Assembly (NCBI GenBank): GCA_016290215.1
Contig: JAEETH010000043.1
Coordinates: 1 to 32,112 of the forward strand
Direction of reading: 5' to 3'
Length of the DNA stretch: 32,112 nt
DNA from: Bacteroidales bacterium
GTDB taxonomy: Bacteria; Bacteroidota; Bacteroidia; Bacteroidales; F082
Under the pieces are notes generated by a model. That model was given only the letters and a program-made list of their open reading frames with translations, was not told the DNA's origin and made no database searches. The position numbers and the translations under genes are program-made. Shown here piece by piece: positions 24,001 to 31,809 of this stretch (the stretch's first letter is position 1; every line of letters begins with the position of its first letter).

Positions 24001-25065
24001 TTATTGATTAGGGTCGGAATGATCAGGATTACTTAGGAAATGTTCATCGGTTAAGGTATTCAAGAACGCCTTCAGCTGGGCTTTCTCCAAGTCGGAAAGC
24101 CGCACTCCACCGTCCATCACATGGTGCATCAGCGGGTTGATGTTTTCGGAGTCTTTTACGCCCTCACTGTAGAAGTCGATGACCTCGTCCAAAGTGGTGA
24201 AGCGTCCGTCGTGCATGTAGGGGCTCGACACAGCGATGTTGCGTAGGGTAGGGGCTTTATAGGCGCCTTTGTCCCAATGGCTGCCAGTAACGGCAGCGCG
24301 GTCTTCGGAGTCGTTGAACTCGTCGTCCAAGCCGTTGTTGTAGAACAAATTGGTGGTCATCAAGGCCAATCCTCCGCCACCATGGCAGTGGAAACAGTCG
24401 GCACCTTCCTCGGTACAGAACAGTTCATATCCAGCCAGTTCGTCTTCGGTAAGTTGCTCCTCACCACGCAAGTAGCGGTCAAATTTACTGTCGGCAGAGA
24501 ACAAACTACGGATAAACTGCGCGATGGCTTTTTCTACATTGATAAAGGTAATGGTGCGGCTACCAAAGGCTTTCTCAAACAACTCAGGATAGTCGTCGGT
24601 CTTTTGCAGATATTTGACCACTTGGTTGGTATCTGCATTGATTTCCACGGGACTTGTGACCGCCGCCAAAACCATATCCTCCAAGGTGGCCACGCCGCCA
24701 TTCCAGCCCAAGCCTGTGCGGTTCCAAGCTAGGTTAATCAAAGGCAGCATAGCGTGATGTGTACCCGTTGGTGCGCCATATTCAAAACTCTTTTCTTGAT
24801 GATGGCAAGAGGAGCAGCTACGGATGTCATCCGTGCCGTCGCGACCCGAAAGACGCGGATCGTAAAAGAGCTTTCTGCCCAAGGCAACTCCCTCTTCGGT
24901 CATGGGATTGTCGTCTGGGATGTTGTTTTTCGTCGGGAAATAGGAAGGTCGCGGCAATTCGTATGGTGTCTGTTGGTAGTGGGTCTCCTCTGGTTTGCAA
25001 GCACTTGCTAAAATTGTCAGAAACCCAATCAACATTGCACAAATACCCTTCAATGTACTCATCAT
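24001..25065 (-). CDS. Di-heme cytochrome c peroxidase / MbnH-MauG-like lipoprotein (354 aa)
   Basis: A lipoprotein signal (ending LTILASAC, Cys 23) places it in the periplasm or on the outer membrane. Two heme c attachment motifs are seen: CSSCH (84-88) and CFHCH (224-228). Family landmarks are GRKLFYDPRLSG, PLINLAWN, SPVEI, KAPTLRNIAVSSPYMHDGRF and DEVIDFYSEG. Classical members reduce H2O2; MauG and MbnH members instead oxidise a protein partner. The upstream gene on the same strand encodes an MbnP-like lipoprotein, the natural partner of MbnH, so a modifying role is plausible. The intergenic gap (25066-25143) has no clear promoter, which suggests one transcript. Confidence 0.9.
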   Translation of the reverse strand: MMSTLKGICAMLIGFLTILASACKPEETHYQQTPYELPRPSYFPTKNNIPDDNPMTEEGVALGRKLFYDPRLSGRDGTDDIRSCSSCHHQEKSFEYGAPTGTHHAMLPLINLAWNRTGLGWNGGVATLEDMVLAAVTSPVEINADTNQVVKYLQKTDDYPELFEKAFGSRTITFINVEKAIAQFIRSLFSADSKFDRYLRGEEQLTEDELAGYELFCTEEGADCFHCHGGGGLALMTTNLFYNNGLDDEFNDSEDRAAVTGSHWDKGAYKAPTLRNIAVSSPYMHDGRFTTLDEVIDFYSEGVKDSENINPLMHHVMDGGVRLSDLEKAQLKAFLNTLTDEHFLSNPDHSDPNQ

Positions 25066-25143
25066 TTAATCAATTAACAATTAAACAATTAAACAAATCG
25101 AAGATTCAACGTAGTTAATCAACGATTCAACAAACTTAAATCT

Positions 25144-26076
25144 TTAAATCTTTGAATCTTGAATCTTTGAATTCCCAATTCTTTCCTTCACGCTTTCCCA
25201 ACTCCAAAAATGCGGTTTTGGAGTGGCTTTTCGCATCACGTTTTTGAACTTTTCTGCCAGTTTATTATCTTTTTCCATAATGGTATTGTTTTCATTGTCA
25301 GTAGGTTTCCCTATTTTAAACACGTCTTTCCCATTGCCGCTGAGCAATCGTTGTGCGGTCTGGTTCTGCATGATGTGGCTTCCAAATTCGTTGAAATCAA
25401 TCGTATGGGGATTGCGGAACCAATTGTCGATGACCATCGTCAAGTCGAGTTGGTTTTCAGTGTTCGCCTTGACGGTGAAATCTACGGGCAACTCCACGAT
25501 GAAGTAGTTTTGGTAAAATTCGGTGCAGTCTTCGTTTTGCCCGATGCCGAGGTGGATGGCCATGGGTGCAAGACGGCCTTCTGAATCCAAATACTTGCCA
25601 TTCAGTTTCATGTAGTGGTAGCCACCGCCAAGCATATCGGGCCAAAACATTTCTGACTCAGGTGGGTCGGTGAATAAACCTGTTTGGTTGTCGATTTCGT
25701 CCAGTCCAAAAGTGAAACGGATGGCGGTGTAGTGGCCGACTTTCACAGGACTGGAATGTAAGGTTTGCGATTCCGGGATGTCGGTGTCGATATAATAGAT
25801 CCGGCTGATGTCCAAGGTATCGGCAAGGCCTGGCTGATGGAGCATAATCCAATCGCTTGCCTCGTTTTTCAGCTCAATGTTGGAGAGAAACCATTGTATC
25901 TCGGTGATAAGGAACTGGTTCCCAGCTTCATTCTCGTAATATAACGTGTCAGTAACCAGCGACTTGCCATTGACTTCATAGCCAAGGTTCAAGAAGATTT
26001 CAGCCTTTTCGTTGGGCTTTGTGCAAGCCGCCACCATTAAGGCGAGCACTATGACAAGGGGTCTCAGTTTCATCAT
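25144..26076 (-). CDS. MbnP-like copper-binding lipoprotein (310 aa)
   Basis: The signal ends LMVAAC, giving lipidated Cys 18. The body matches the MbnP family: NQFLITEIQWFLSNIEL, DWIMLHQPGLADTLDISRI, VGHYTAIRFTFGLDE, the aromatic stretch EMFWPDMLGGGYHYMKLNGKY, and VKANTENQLDLTMVIDNWF. In the methanobactin systems MbnP binds copper after its partner MbnH converts a Trp to kynurenine. A ~55-residue hydrophilic tail after LLSGNGKDVFKIG is extra, and its last residues are encoded by a short AAGATTC-type repeat, so the C-terminus may be extended by low-complexity DNA. It is probably co-transcribed with the di-heme peroxidase downstream. Confidence 0.82.
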   Translation of the reverse strand: MMKLRPLVIVLALMVAACTKPNEKAEIFLNLGYEVNGKSLVTDTLYYENEAGNQFLITEIQWFLSNIELKNEASDWIMLHQPGLADTLDISRIYYIDTDIPESQTLHSSPVKVGHYTAIRFTFGLDEIDNQTGLFTDPPESEMFWPDMLGGGYHYMKLNGKYLDSEGRLAPMAIHLGIGQNEDCTEFYQNYFIVELPVDFTVKANTENQLDLTMVIDNWFRNPHTIDFNEFGSHIMQNQTAQRLLSGNGKDVFKIGKPTDNENNTIMEKDNKLAEKFKNVMRKATPKPHFWSWESVKERIGNSKIQDSKI

Positions 26077-26123
26077 CTTTTGAAATTCAGCGGCGAAGAT
26101 ACAAAAATTCTGCCAAAATTGTG

Positions 26124-26131
26124 TATTTTTG
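26124..26131 (+). promoter_or_regulatory. -7 box of the DUF2027/Smr gene
   Basis: TATTTTTG matches TAnnTTTG and sits 20 nt before the ATG at 26152. It lies downstream of an in-frame ATG at 26080, so it decides the start. Confidence 0.6.
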
Positions 26132-26151
26132 CTGCCCTAATTGGAAAAACT

Positions 26152-27240
26152 ATGGCAGAATTCAAGATTGGCGACAAAGTGAACTTTCTCAGCACCGTCG
26201 GTGGGGGCAAGGTCACGAAAATCATAGACTCTCGTATGGTGATGGTCGAAGTGGAAGATGGCTTCGAAATCCCGACTTTGATTACGGATTTGGTACTCGA
26301 CTACCGTTCTATGCCCGCTCCAAGCAAACAACAACAAACGGTGGAAAAGGTGCAGAAAGAGGTTCAGGGTCAGGAACTTCTGAAGCAACAGCAGGCCGAG
26401 GAAGCCCGAAAAGGCGGTCTGCGCCGCTTCGCGAAAGAGGCGGAGAAGGAAGGCATCTACATGGCTTTCGTGCCCCACGAGCAACAATGGCTCCTCACTG
26501 GCCCGTTGGATGTGGTATTGGTCAACCACACGCCTTACGAGATGCTGTATACCTTCACCATTAAGGAGGAGGACAAATTCGCCAATGTGGATTTTGGCCA
26601 AGTCGACAAATACGAGAAAATCGTCATCGAGACCATCTCGCGCGATGACCTTGAGTATTGGCTCAACGGCGTGGTGCAAGCCATCCTGACCACTGAAACC
26701 TCGGATTCCGTGCTGCTTCCGTTGAATGCACCTTTCTCGCTGCGCCCTGGACGTTTCTACAAGGATGGCAGCTATTTGCCCTCGGGCATCTTGGGTGAGA
26801 AGTCGGTGATGGTTTGCCTCTCCGAGCTTATCGCTTTGAAGCAGGGTGGCAGCGATTTTACCAAAATCATGAAGGAAGGCATTGGTTCACAGGCTCCTGC
26901 AAAGGATTTGGTGAAGAAAGAAGCCCCTATCGACAAGCATCGTGTGGCTCCAGGCGAAGCCATCGTTGATTTGCACATCGGCGAGCTGGTCGACAACATT
27001 TTGGGCCTGTCAAGTCACGACATGTTCAAGATTCAGACAGACTATTTCAAGAAGATGCTCGATAGTGCCATTGCCGCCGAATACAATAAGGTGACTTTCA
27101 TCCATGGTGTGGGCAATGGCGTGCTGAAAAACGCCATTATCGAGGAACTGAAGAACTACAAGAACACCGAAAACCGCATGGCCAGCATCGCCAAGTTTGG
27201 TGTTGGGGCGATTGATGTCATCATTACGGAGAAGAAATGA
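26152..27240 (+). CDS. DUF2027 protein with C-terminal Smr domain (362 aa)
   Basis: The start MAEFKIGDKVNFLSTVGGGK opens an SH3-like N-terminal module (~1-50). A Gln/Lys/Glu-rich coiled segment (~58-100) and a beta-rich DUF2027 core (~100-230) follow. The C-terminal Smr domain (~265-362) has the signature VDLHIGELVDN (DLH at 273-275) and FIHGVGNGVLKNAI (HGVGNG at 318-323). Smr domains in MutS2 and relatives cleave branched DNA or RNA, including mRNA on collided ribosomes; this protein is Bacteroidota-specific in architecture and uncharacterised as far as I know. The start at 26152 is preferred over 26080 because of the promoter box between them. It is divergent from the MbnP-like gene. Confidence 0.88.
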   Translation: MAEFKIGDKVNFLSTVGGGKVTKIIDSRMVMVEVEDGFEIPTLITDLVLDYRSMPAPSKQQQTVEKVQKEVQGQELLKQQQAEEARKGGLRRFAKEAEKEGIYMAFVPHEQQWLLTGPLDVVLVNHTPYEMLYTFTIKEEDKFANVDFGQVDKYEKIVIETISRDDLEYWLNGVVQAILTTETSDSVLLPLNAPFSLRPGRFYKDGSYLPSGILGEKSVMVCLSELIALKQGGSDFTKIMKEGIGSQAPAKDLVKKEAPIDKHRVAPGEAIVDLHIGELVDNILGLSSHDMFKIQTDYFKKMLDSAIAAEYNKVTFIHGVGNGVLKNAIIEELKNYKNTENRMASIAKFGVGAIDVIITEKK

Positions 27241-27254
27241 ATCGCTGATTATTA

Positions 27255-27358
27255 ACACGAATTACCAGTTGTTATTCACGAAATCGTAGATTTAACTGAG
27301 TAGATTACCCATGAATTCAATTTTTGGAAATTCGTGATACATTCGTGGCAATTCGTGT
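27255..27358. repeat. Imperfect inverted repeat of ATTCGTG motifs
   Basis: The left arm (ACACGAATTACCAG, then TTATTCACGAA) and right arm (AAATTCGTGATACATTCGTG, then GCAATTCGTGT) pair imperfectly over about 30 bp. The arms are built from repeated ATTCGTG. It lies just after the DUF2027/Smr gene and may end its transcript or be a MITE-like remnant. Confidence 0.55.
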
Positions 27359-27367
27359 AAAAAAGTG

Positions 27368-27404
27368 AAAAACCAATTGGTCGGTAGTCGATCAATTGGT
27401 TTTT
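27368..27404 (-). terminator. Terminator of tRNA-Arg
   Basis: AAAAACCAATTG (27368-27379) and CAATTGGTTTTT (27393-27404) form a perfect 12-bp stem with a 13-nt loop. On the minus strand it follows the tRNA 3' end directly and is followed by T-rich sequence. Confidence 0.8.
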
Positions 27405-27406
27405 TG

Positions 27407-27478
27407 TGAACCCGCAGGGAATCGAACCCTGAGCTAAGGAACCGGAATCCTTTATTTTATCCATTAAACTACGGGTCC
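27407..27478 (-). tRNA. tRNA-Arg (anticodon CCG)
   Basis: The minus strand folds into a full cloverleaf of 72 nt. The acceptor is GGACCCG/CGGGTTC with one G-U pair. The D-stem is GTTT/AAAT. The anticodon stem AAGGA/TCCTT encloses TTCCGGT (anticodon CCG, reading codon CGG). A 4-nt variable loop follows, then the T-arm CAGGG-TTCGATT-CCCTG and discriminator A. The 3' CCA is not encoded. A TACCTTTG box lies 13 nt upstream and a strong terminator follows. Confidence 0.93.
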
Positions 27479-27490
27479 TATTTTGGCCTG

Positions 27491-27498
27491 CAAAGGTA
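27491..27498 (-). promoter_or_regulatory. -7 box of tRNA-Arg
   Basis: The minus strand reads TACCTTTG 13 nt from the tRNA 5' end. It faces an identical box on the other strand (27519-27526), so the two form an inverted pair of back-to-back promoters. Confidence 0.6.
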
Positions 27499-27518
27499 GA
27501 AAGATTTTGGAAATTTCG

Positions 27519-27526
27519 TACCTTTG
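27519..27526 (+). promoter_or_regulatory. -7 box of the YitT-like gene
   Basis: TACCTTTG is an exact consensus match, 56 nt before the ATG at 27583. It is the mirror of the tRNA box at 27491-27498. Confidence 0.55.
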
Positions 27527-27582
27527 CCGCTTTAAAAAGCATAATTTTTAATTTAATTAACTGAATCATAATTGTTTGAGTT

Positions 27583-28527
27583 ATGAAAAACGAGAAATTG
27601 AAGCAGCAAATTGTGGCCTACGCCTTGTTGGTGTTAGGTTCGGCTCTTTTCGCCATCGGCGATGTGATGTTTGTGAATCCTTATCACTTGGCGCCTGGCG
27701 GCGTGTACGGTCTCGCCAACGTGTTCAATGCCCTGTGGGGATGGAAAATCTCCGTGGCAGGCATCTGCATGGACACTCCCTTGCTTATCATCGGCACCAT
27801 TATCCTTGGTCCCAAATTCGGCATCAAGACCATCATTTCGGTCATCCTGATACCCGTGTTTACCTATATCCTTGAAACATGGTGGGGCTATGCACCCCTC
27901 ATCCATGACGGTGCTTTCTTCGATACGGAGATGCAGTCGTCGTTGTTCTTCTTGGAAGGTGACGTTCAACGCTACTTCATGCCCGATTTCTTCCTGAATA
28001 CCATCGTTTCCGGCCTCATCTATGGCGTGGCCATCGGTGTTATTTTCCGTGCCGGTGCCACTTCGGGCGGTTCCGACATCATCTCCATGATTATCCATAA
28101 ATACACCAAGATCAGCCTCGGTACGCTTGTGATGGTTGTGGACAGCATTATTTCACTCACAACCTTGATTGCTTTCGAGGACATCCGCCTGCCTATCTAT
28201 TCCATCCTTCTGATTTACATCGAAGGCAAGGTCATCGACCTCGTTGTGGAAGGCGTGAAGAGCTACAAGACGGCTTTCATTGTCACCGACAAAATCGAGG
28301 AGGTGCGCAACTTCATCCTCAAGGACTTGGACCGCAGCGGTACGGTATTTGCAGGTAGCGGCCTCTACCAAGGTGCCGAGCGTAAGATGATTTACGTCAC
28401 CCTCAACCGTAGCGACTTGGTGAAACTGAAGGCCAACCTTCGTTTCCTCGACCCGAACGCTTTTGTCAACGTGATTGAAAGCTCAGAGATTATGGGCAAT
28501 GGATTTAAGGCTTTGCCGACGGAGTGA
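27583..28527 (+). CDS. YitT family membrane protein (DUF161 + DUF2179)
   Basis: This 314-aa protein has about five to six membrane segments in residues ~10-220 (LLVLGSALFAIGDVMFV, HLAPGGVYGLANVF, GICMDTPLLIIGTIIL, TIVSGLIYGVAIGVIF, VMVVDSIISLTTLIAF). The signature RAGATSGGSDIISMII (~155-170) marks the DUF161/YitT fold. A soluble DUF2179 domain (~225-310: KTAFIVTDKIEEVRNFILK, GSGLYQGAERKMIYVTLNR, DPNAFVNVIESSEIMGNGF) follows. The family is widespread and its transport substrate is not established. Its stop codon is only 8 bp before the two-hairpin element at 28535, which probably ends its transcript. Confidence 0.9.
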   Translation: MKNEKLKQQIVAYALLVLGSALFAIGDVMFVNPYHLAPGGVYGLANVFNALWGWKISVAGICMDTPLLIIGTIILGPKFGIKTIISVILIPVFTYILETWWGYAPLIHDGAFFDTEMQSSLFFLEGDVQRYFMPDFFLNTIVSGLIYGVAIGVIFRAGATSGGSDIISMIIHKYTKISLGTLVMVVDSIISLTTLIAFEDIRLPIYSILLIYIEGKVIDLVVEGVKSYKTAFIVTDKIEEVRNFILKDLDRSGTVFAGSGLYQGAERKMIYVTLNRSDLVKLKANLRFLDPNAFVNVIESSEIMGNGFKALPTE

Positions 28528-28534
28528 TGCAATT

Positions 28535-28671
28535 GTCACAAAACCTTCAAAACAAGCAAAACCTATAAAGCAGTAAGAGGAAAGCTGCCAACCGGCGGCT
28601 TTCCTGCGACTGCCCAGTTGGGCATGTCGCTCATCAAAAAACTGTTTTGTAGGTTTTGTCAGTTTTGTGAC
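28535..28671. repeat. Two-hairpin structured element, copy 2 (complete, 137 bp)
   Basis: The outer ends GTCACAAAAC and GTTTTGTGAC are perfect inverted repeats. Each arm has three CAAAAC (left: 28539, 28548, 28557) or GTTTTG (right: 28644, 28653, 28662) hexamers at exact 9-nt pitch. Hairpin 1 (28579-28604) has stem GGAAAGC/GCTTTCC plus GCC/GGC with loop AACC. Hairpin 2 (28606-28630) has stem GCGAC/GTCGC plus GCCC/GGGC with loop AGTT. The right end overlaps the last codons and the stop codon of purN. It lies between the convergent yitT-like and purN genes. Confidence 0.82.
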
Positions 28672-29228
28672 CTTAAGACATAATCAATCGCCACAGGGAA
28701 ATACGTCTGTTCCAGTTGGTGGATCTTAGCTGCCAAGGAGTCGGGCGTTTCGTTTTCGTCCAAGCTGACACGGGCTTGCAAGATGATTTCTCCGCTGTCG
28801 TACAACTCGTTGACATAGTGAACGGTAATGCCTGATTGTGCTTCCTTGGCCGCCACTACGGCTTCATGCACATGCTCGCCATAGAAGCCTTTGCCGCCAT
28901 ATTTGGGTAACAGCGCAGGGTGGATGTTGACAATCTTTTTCGGGAAGGCCTTGACCAAGTTTTCCGGCAACTTCCAAAGGAAGCCTGCCAACACAATCAA
29001 GTCAATGTCAAGGCTTTGCAGCTCTTTTACGAAAGCCTCGCTGTTGAAGTCTTGCTTGGTAATCATCCTCAGCGGAATGCCCAAATTCTTTGCCCGTTCG
29101 ATGGAATAGGCTTTGGGATTATTGCAAACCACGTTGATGATTTCAACTTCCGGGTTGGTGGAAAAATACTCGGCAATGCGCTGTAAGTTGGTGCCGTTGC
29201 CGCTGACAAATATGGATAATCTTTTCAT
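28659..29228 (-). CDS. purN: Phosphoribosylglycinamide formyltransferase
   Basis: This 189-aa cytoplasmic enzyme transfers a formyl group from 10-formyl-THF to GAR in purine synthesis. It begins MKRLSIFVSGNGTNLQ, the phosphate-binding loop. The catalytic set is N101 and H103 (VNIHPALLPKYGGKGFYG) with H137 and D144 (SGITVHYVNELYDSGEI). The ATG at 29228 overlaps the stop codon of the upstream gene as ATGA, so it is translationally coupled. The longer frame to 29276 adds 16 residues without homology and is rejected. The final residues (RSQN and the TGA stop) lie inside the repeat arm at 28535-28671, so the extreme C-terminus appears supplied by that element. Confidence 0.95.
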   Translation of the reverse strand: MKRLSIFVSGNGTNLQRIAEYFSTNPEVEIINVVCNNPKAYSIERAKNLGIPLRMITKQDFNSEAFVKELQSLDIDLIVLAGFLWKLPENLVKAFPKKIVNIHPALLPKYGGKGFYGEHVHEAVVAAKEAQSGITVHYVNELYDSGEIILQARVSLDENETPDSLAAKIHQLEQTYFPVAIDYVLRSQN

Positions 29229-31465
29229 TCTCTGTATTTTATAGTGACAGTTTCGCTTTTCTTTAGGTCGAACCACACCAAATAACCTTCCTCGGCTTTG
29301 CGGTAATTGATGACTTTGCCCTCAACGACGACTGGCTTTGCACAAAGCAAGGTCAAACCTTCGATGGGCTCTCCTTGGTTGGTTAAGCTGATGGTATGAT
29401 TGTCAATGATTTGATAATCAATGTTGAGCAGTTTCTCATAATAATTGAGATATTCCTGGACGGTGGTAGGCAGAATCTTCTTCTCGTCGCGAAAACGTGC
29501 AAGTTGGCTTAATGCGAAATTGAATCCTGGCATGGCCACAGCGGTGCCATTTTCATTGTATTGCCAAAAGGCACGCCAAGGGTTGCTCCAAGCAGGATAG
29601 GTATGGGTGATAAACACATTGTGTTGGTCTACAAGCCTTTGCAAACGAATGCTGTCAAAGAAATAGTACCATTCAAAGTCTTCGTTCACCTCAAGGGTGG
29701 AAGGTGTCGACCACAGAAGGAAGTCCTTGTCGCCATTGGGTAAGGTCGTGATTTGACGGTTGGGCAGCGCATCGCCGAAGCCGTCGTAGGGCTGCACAAA
29801 ATGACTGTCGAAGTTGTAGTATTCCATGCGGTTTTCCTCGTAATAGGCATTCCAAAGGTAGCGCACGCCGTTTTCCTTCCATAGTTCAGCGGCATGTTGC
29901 GGCGAGTCAGGGAGGAGACCGTCGCAAACCAGGTCTTCGCGGTTTTTCTCGGGGCCGTTGTTGTAGCCATGGTCAATCCATGAGACAGTGCCGAACTGCT
30001 TTTTCATGAATTGCATGGCCGTCGGGAATTCGCTTGGGAGGGTGGTATAGATTTCAGGCGAGTGCAGGCAAATTTCAAAGCCTTCTTTCTTGATGTCTTT
30101 CAGTAATTTGAAGAATTCTGTGTCCGTTTTGATGGATGCGATGGGTCCAGTGAAACGGCCTCCGCTGGTCTCCGCATTGGTGATTTTGTCGGGGTTCCAG
30201 TAGAACACGCTCTTGGTGACGGGAATGTTGAAGTAACAAAAGCCGCCTACTGCATCTTCAGGCTTTGTAATGTGTTCATTTCCAAATAGTACGGCGCGAT
30301 GAGTGCGTAAGTCGGTCCAATCTGCATGTTCGGTGAAAATGAATGCACTTTGATAGCCGCCCCAAACGGGCATGAGGCGAGGCAAATCTTTGGGAACCGT
30401 CAAATACAGGATGAATTCCCCTTTTAGAATATCGCCCGCCTTGATGTCGCGGTAGGAGATGTCCTCAAAATAATCCGTAGTGTCCGATCGCATCGGGTAA
30501 TGCACCAGTGGATGGTCGCGCCAATAGTCTATATTGAAACAGGCGGTGCGGTTTTCGGCATCAAGTTGTAGGGATGAAATCCCAGTATTGTGGTAAGTGC
30601 AAAGGCTTAAGCTGTCGTTAATTATGCTAAAACCTTCACGGTCAAGGTAATATGTCGGTTGAAAAATGGTTGAATCAATGTGCTGGTTGCGCCGGTACAC
30701 CGTAAGTTGACCTTCAGGCAGAGGTAAAATGTATGCCAACCGAAGCAAATGTAAGTCTTGTTTGAACACAGCTTCAGTGCTCACAATGAGGCGGTTGCCT
30801 TCTTGTTTGAGGCTGATTTCATTATCTGCCACCAAAGGGTCGTTGATGGTGTCGCCTTGGGTATTGATGTATTCCACAATCGGGATAAAGATTTTCGAGG
30901 AAATATTAAGGTGTATCAACGAATCTTGCTTGTACTCAGGTAGATATCTCGGCATGGATAAAGCGTCGATTTCTAATCTGGCATCGTCGAAAAGCAAAGT
31001 TTCCTTCTCTTTGTTCCAGATGAAACCCTTGATTTCGCTCTCGTGGGTGTAATCGAAGGGAAACACGAGGTCGAGTTGTGCTTTAGACCAATCGGAATTG
31101 CTGTCGACAAAATCTGCAAGAGGATAAGAGGCCCAGTAGCGGTTATGGATCGTGTCGTCGATGCTGATGACGAGGGTGGCTTTCGTGTCGGCTTTGGCCT
31201 TAAAGCGGAAACCGTATCTGCAACTCAGGTTCTGGTTTTGGAAAGGTTTGTCGATGACGAAACCAAGGCCGTAGTCGCGCAAGGAGTCGCAAATGCAGAC
31301 ATGGTTTACCTCAGTTGCGCTACTGTCTGCCACGATGTGCAGGTTGAGCCACGGCAAATTCCATTCTTGAAGGTTCTCGAAGTCGTTGGAGTACACTTGT
31401 GCCCGTGCCGAAAGGAAAGCGGTCAGAGCAACCCAAAGGAAAACAATCCTGATGCCAAACTTCAT
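29225..31465 (-). CDS. Exported protein with polysaccharide-deacetylase-like region (746 aa)
   Basis: A signal peptide (MKFGIRIVFLWVALTAFLSARAQ) is followed by a beta-sandwich N-terminal half (~25-350: NDFENLQEWNLPWLNL, FRFKAKADTKATLVISID). From ~370 to ~650 there is a region resembling a NodB/deacetylase barrel: SAFIFTEHADWTDLRTHRAVL (candidate metal-binding D and H), FEICLHSPE, SWIDHGYNNG, and FITHTYPAW. No T9SS tail is visible; it ends SETVTIKYRE. The protein should be periplasmic or surface-exposed and may act on envelope or capsule glycans. The barrel call is moderate, and the substrate is unknown. Its stop codon overlaps purN by 4 nt, an unexpected coupling. A TATTTTTG box at 31483 precedes it. 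Confidence 0.72.
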   Translation of the reverse strand: MKFGIRIVFLWVALTAFLSARAQVYSNDFENLQEWNLPWLNLHIVADSSATEVNHVCICDSLRDYGLGFVIDKPFQNQNLSCRYGFRFKAKADTKATLVISIDDTIHNRYWASYPLADFVDSNSDWSKAQLDLVFPFDYTHESEIKGFIWNKEKETLLFDDARLEIDALSMPRYLPEYKQDSLIHLNISSKIFIPIVEYINTQGDTINDPLVADNEISLKQEGNRLIVSTEAVFKQDLHLLRLAYILPLPEGQLTVYRRNQHIDSTIFQPTYYLDREGFSIINDSLSLCTYHNTGISSLQLDAENRTACFNIDYWRDHPLVHYPMRSDTTDYFEDISYRDIKAGDILKGEFILYLTVPKDLPRLMPVWGGYQSAFIFTEHADWTDLRTHRAVLFGNEHITKPEDAVGGFCYFNIPVTKSVFYWNPDKITNAETSGGRFTGPIASIKTDTEFFKLLKDIKKEGFEICLHSPEIYTTLPSEFPTAMQFMKKQFGTVSWIDHGYNNGPEKNREDLVCDGLLPDSPQHAAELWKENGVRYLWNAYYEENRMEYYNFDSHFVQPYDGFGDALPNRQITTLPNGDKDFLLWSTPSTLEVNEDFEWYYFFDSIRLQRLVDQHNVFITHTYPAWSNPWRAFWQYNENGTAVAMPGFNFALSQLARFRDEKKILPTTVQEYLNYYEKLLNIDYQIIDNHTISLTNQGEPIEGLTLLCAKPVVVEGKVINYRKAEEGYLVWFDLKKSETVTIKYRE

Positions 31466-31482
31466 CTTGGTTTATTTTTCGG

Positions 31483-31490
31483 CAAAAATA
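31483..31490 (-). promoter_or_regulatory. -7 box of the exported deacetylase-like gene and purN
   Basis: The minus strand reads TATTTTTG (TAnnTTTG) 17 nt upstream of the ATG at 31465. No good -33 TTG is seen. Confidence 0.5.
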
Positions 31491-31773
31491 GCGATTTTGT
31501 GGCAATCTTGTCGTCGCATTGCGGAAAAAGTGTGCAATCGTACTATATTAATAAGGTGTGTCGAAAACAAGTGCATTTTCGTGCACAGAGTTTTGTGTGA
31601 CTTTGAACTGTTTTGATGCTTTTTTCATCGAAAACACCTGGCAAAATCTGCTTTTTGGGGTGGGGAAATGGGTATTCCTGCCTTTGTTTTAGGTTTTTCT
31701 TGTAAAATAGGTAAAAATATAATACTGTAAATCAACAAGATGTAAAATATTTTCAAAATAATTCAAAAAGATG
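31491..31773. other. Intergenic region without a gene, upstream of the rRNA promoter
   Basis: About 280 bp between the divergent deacetylase-like gene and the rRNA promoter. No reading frame with credible features is present. It becomes strongly AT-rich toward the promoter (31700-31770), as expected for an UP-element-like region of an rRNA operon; that role is inference. Confidence 0.5.
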
Positions 31774-31803
31774 TTGCGCGTATTGAAAAAAGCTGTACTT
31801 TTG
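31774..31803 (+). promoter_or_regulatory. Ribosomal RNA operon promoter
   Basis: TTG (31774-31776), a 19-nt spacer and TACTTTTG (31796-31803) match the Bacteroidota consensus. The upstream ~70 bp is very AT-rich. Transcription would start near 31810, about 200 nt before 16S. Confidence 0.8.
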
Positions 31804-31809
31804 CACCCG

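Noticed and set aside
25080-25170. Short AAGATTC / TTTGAATC tandem-like repeats, considered as a CRISPR or iteron array
   Set aside because: Units are short, irregular and low-complexity, without spacers or constant length; treated as simple repeat.
26080-26151. Upstream start for the DUF2027/Smr gene
   Set aside because: The promoter box at 26124-26131 lies downstream of this ATG, and the extra 24 residues show no domain.
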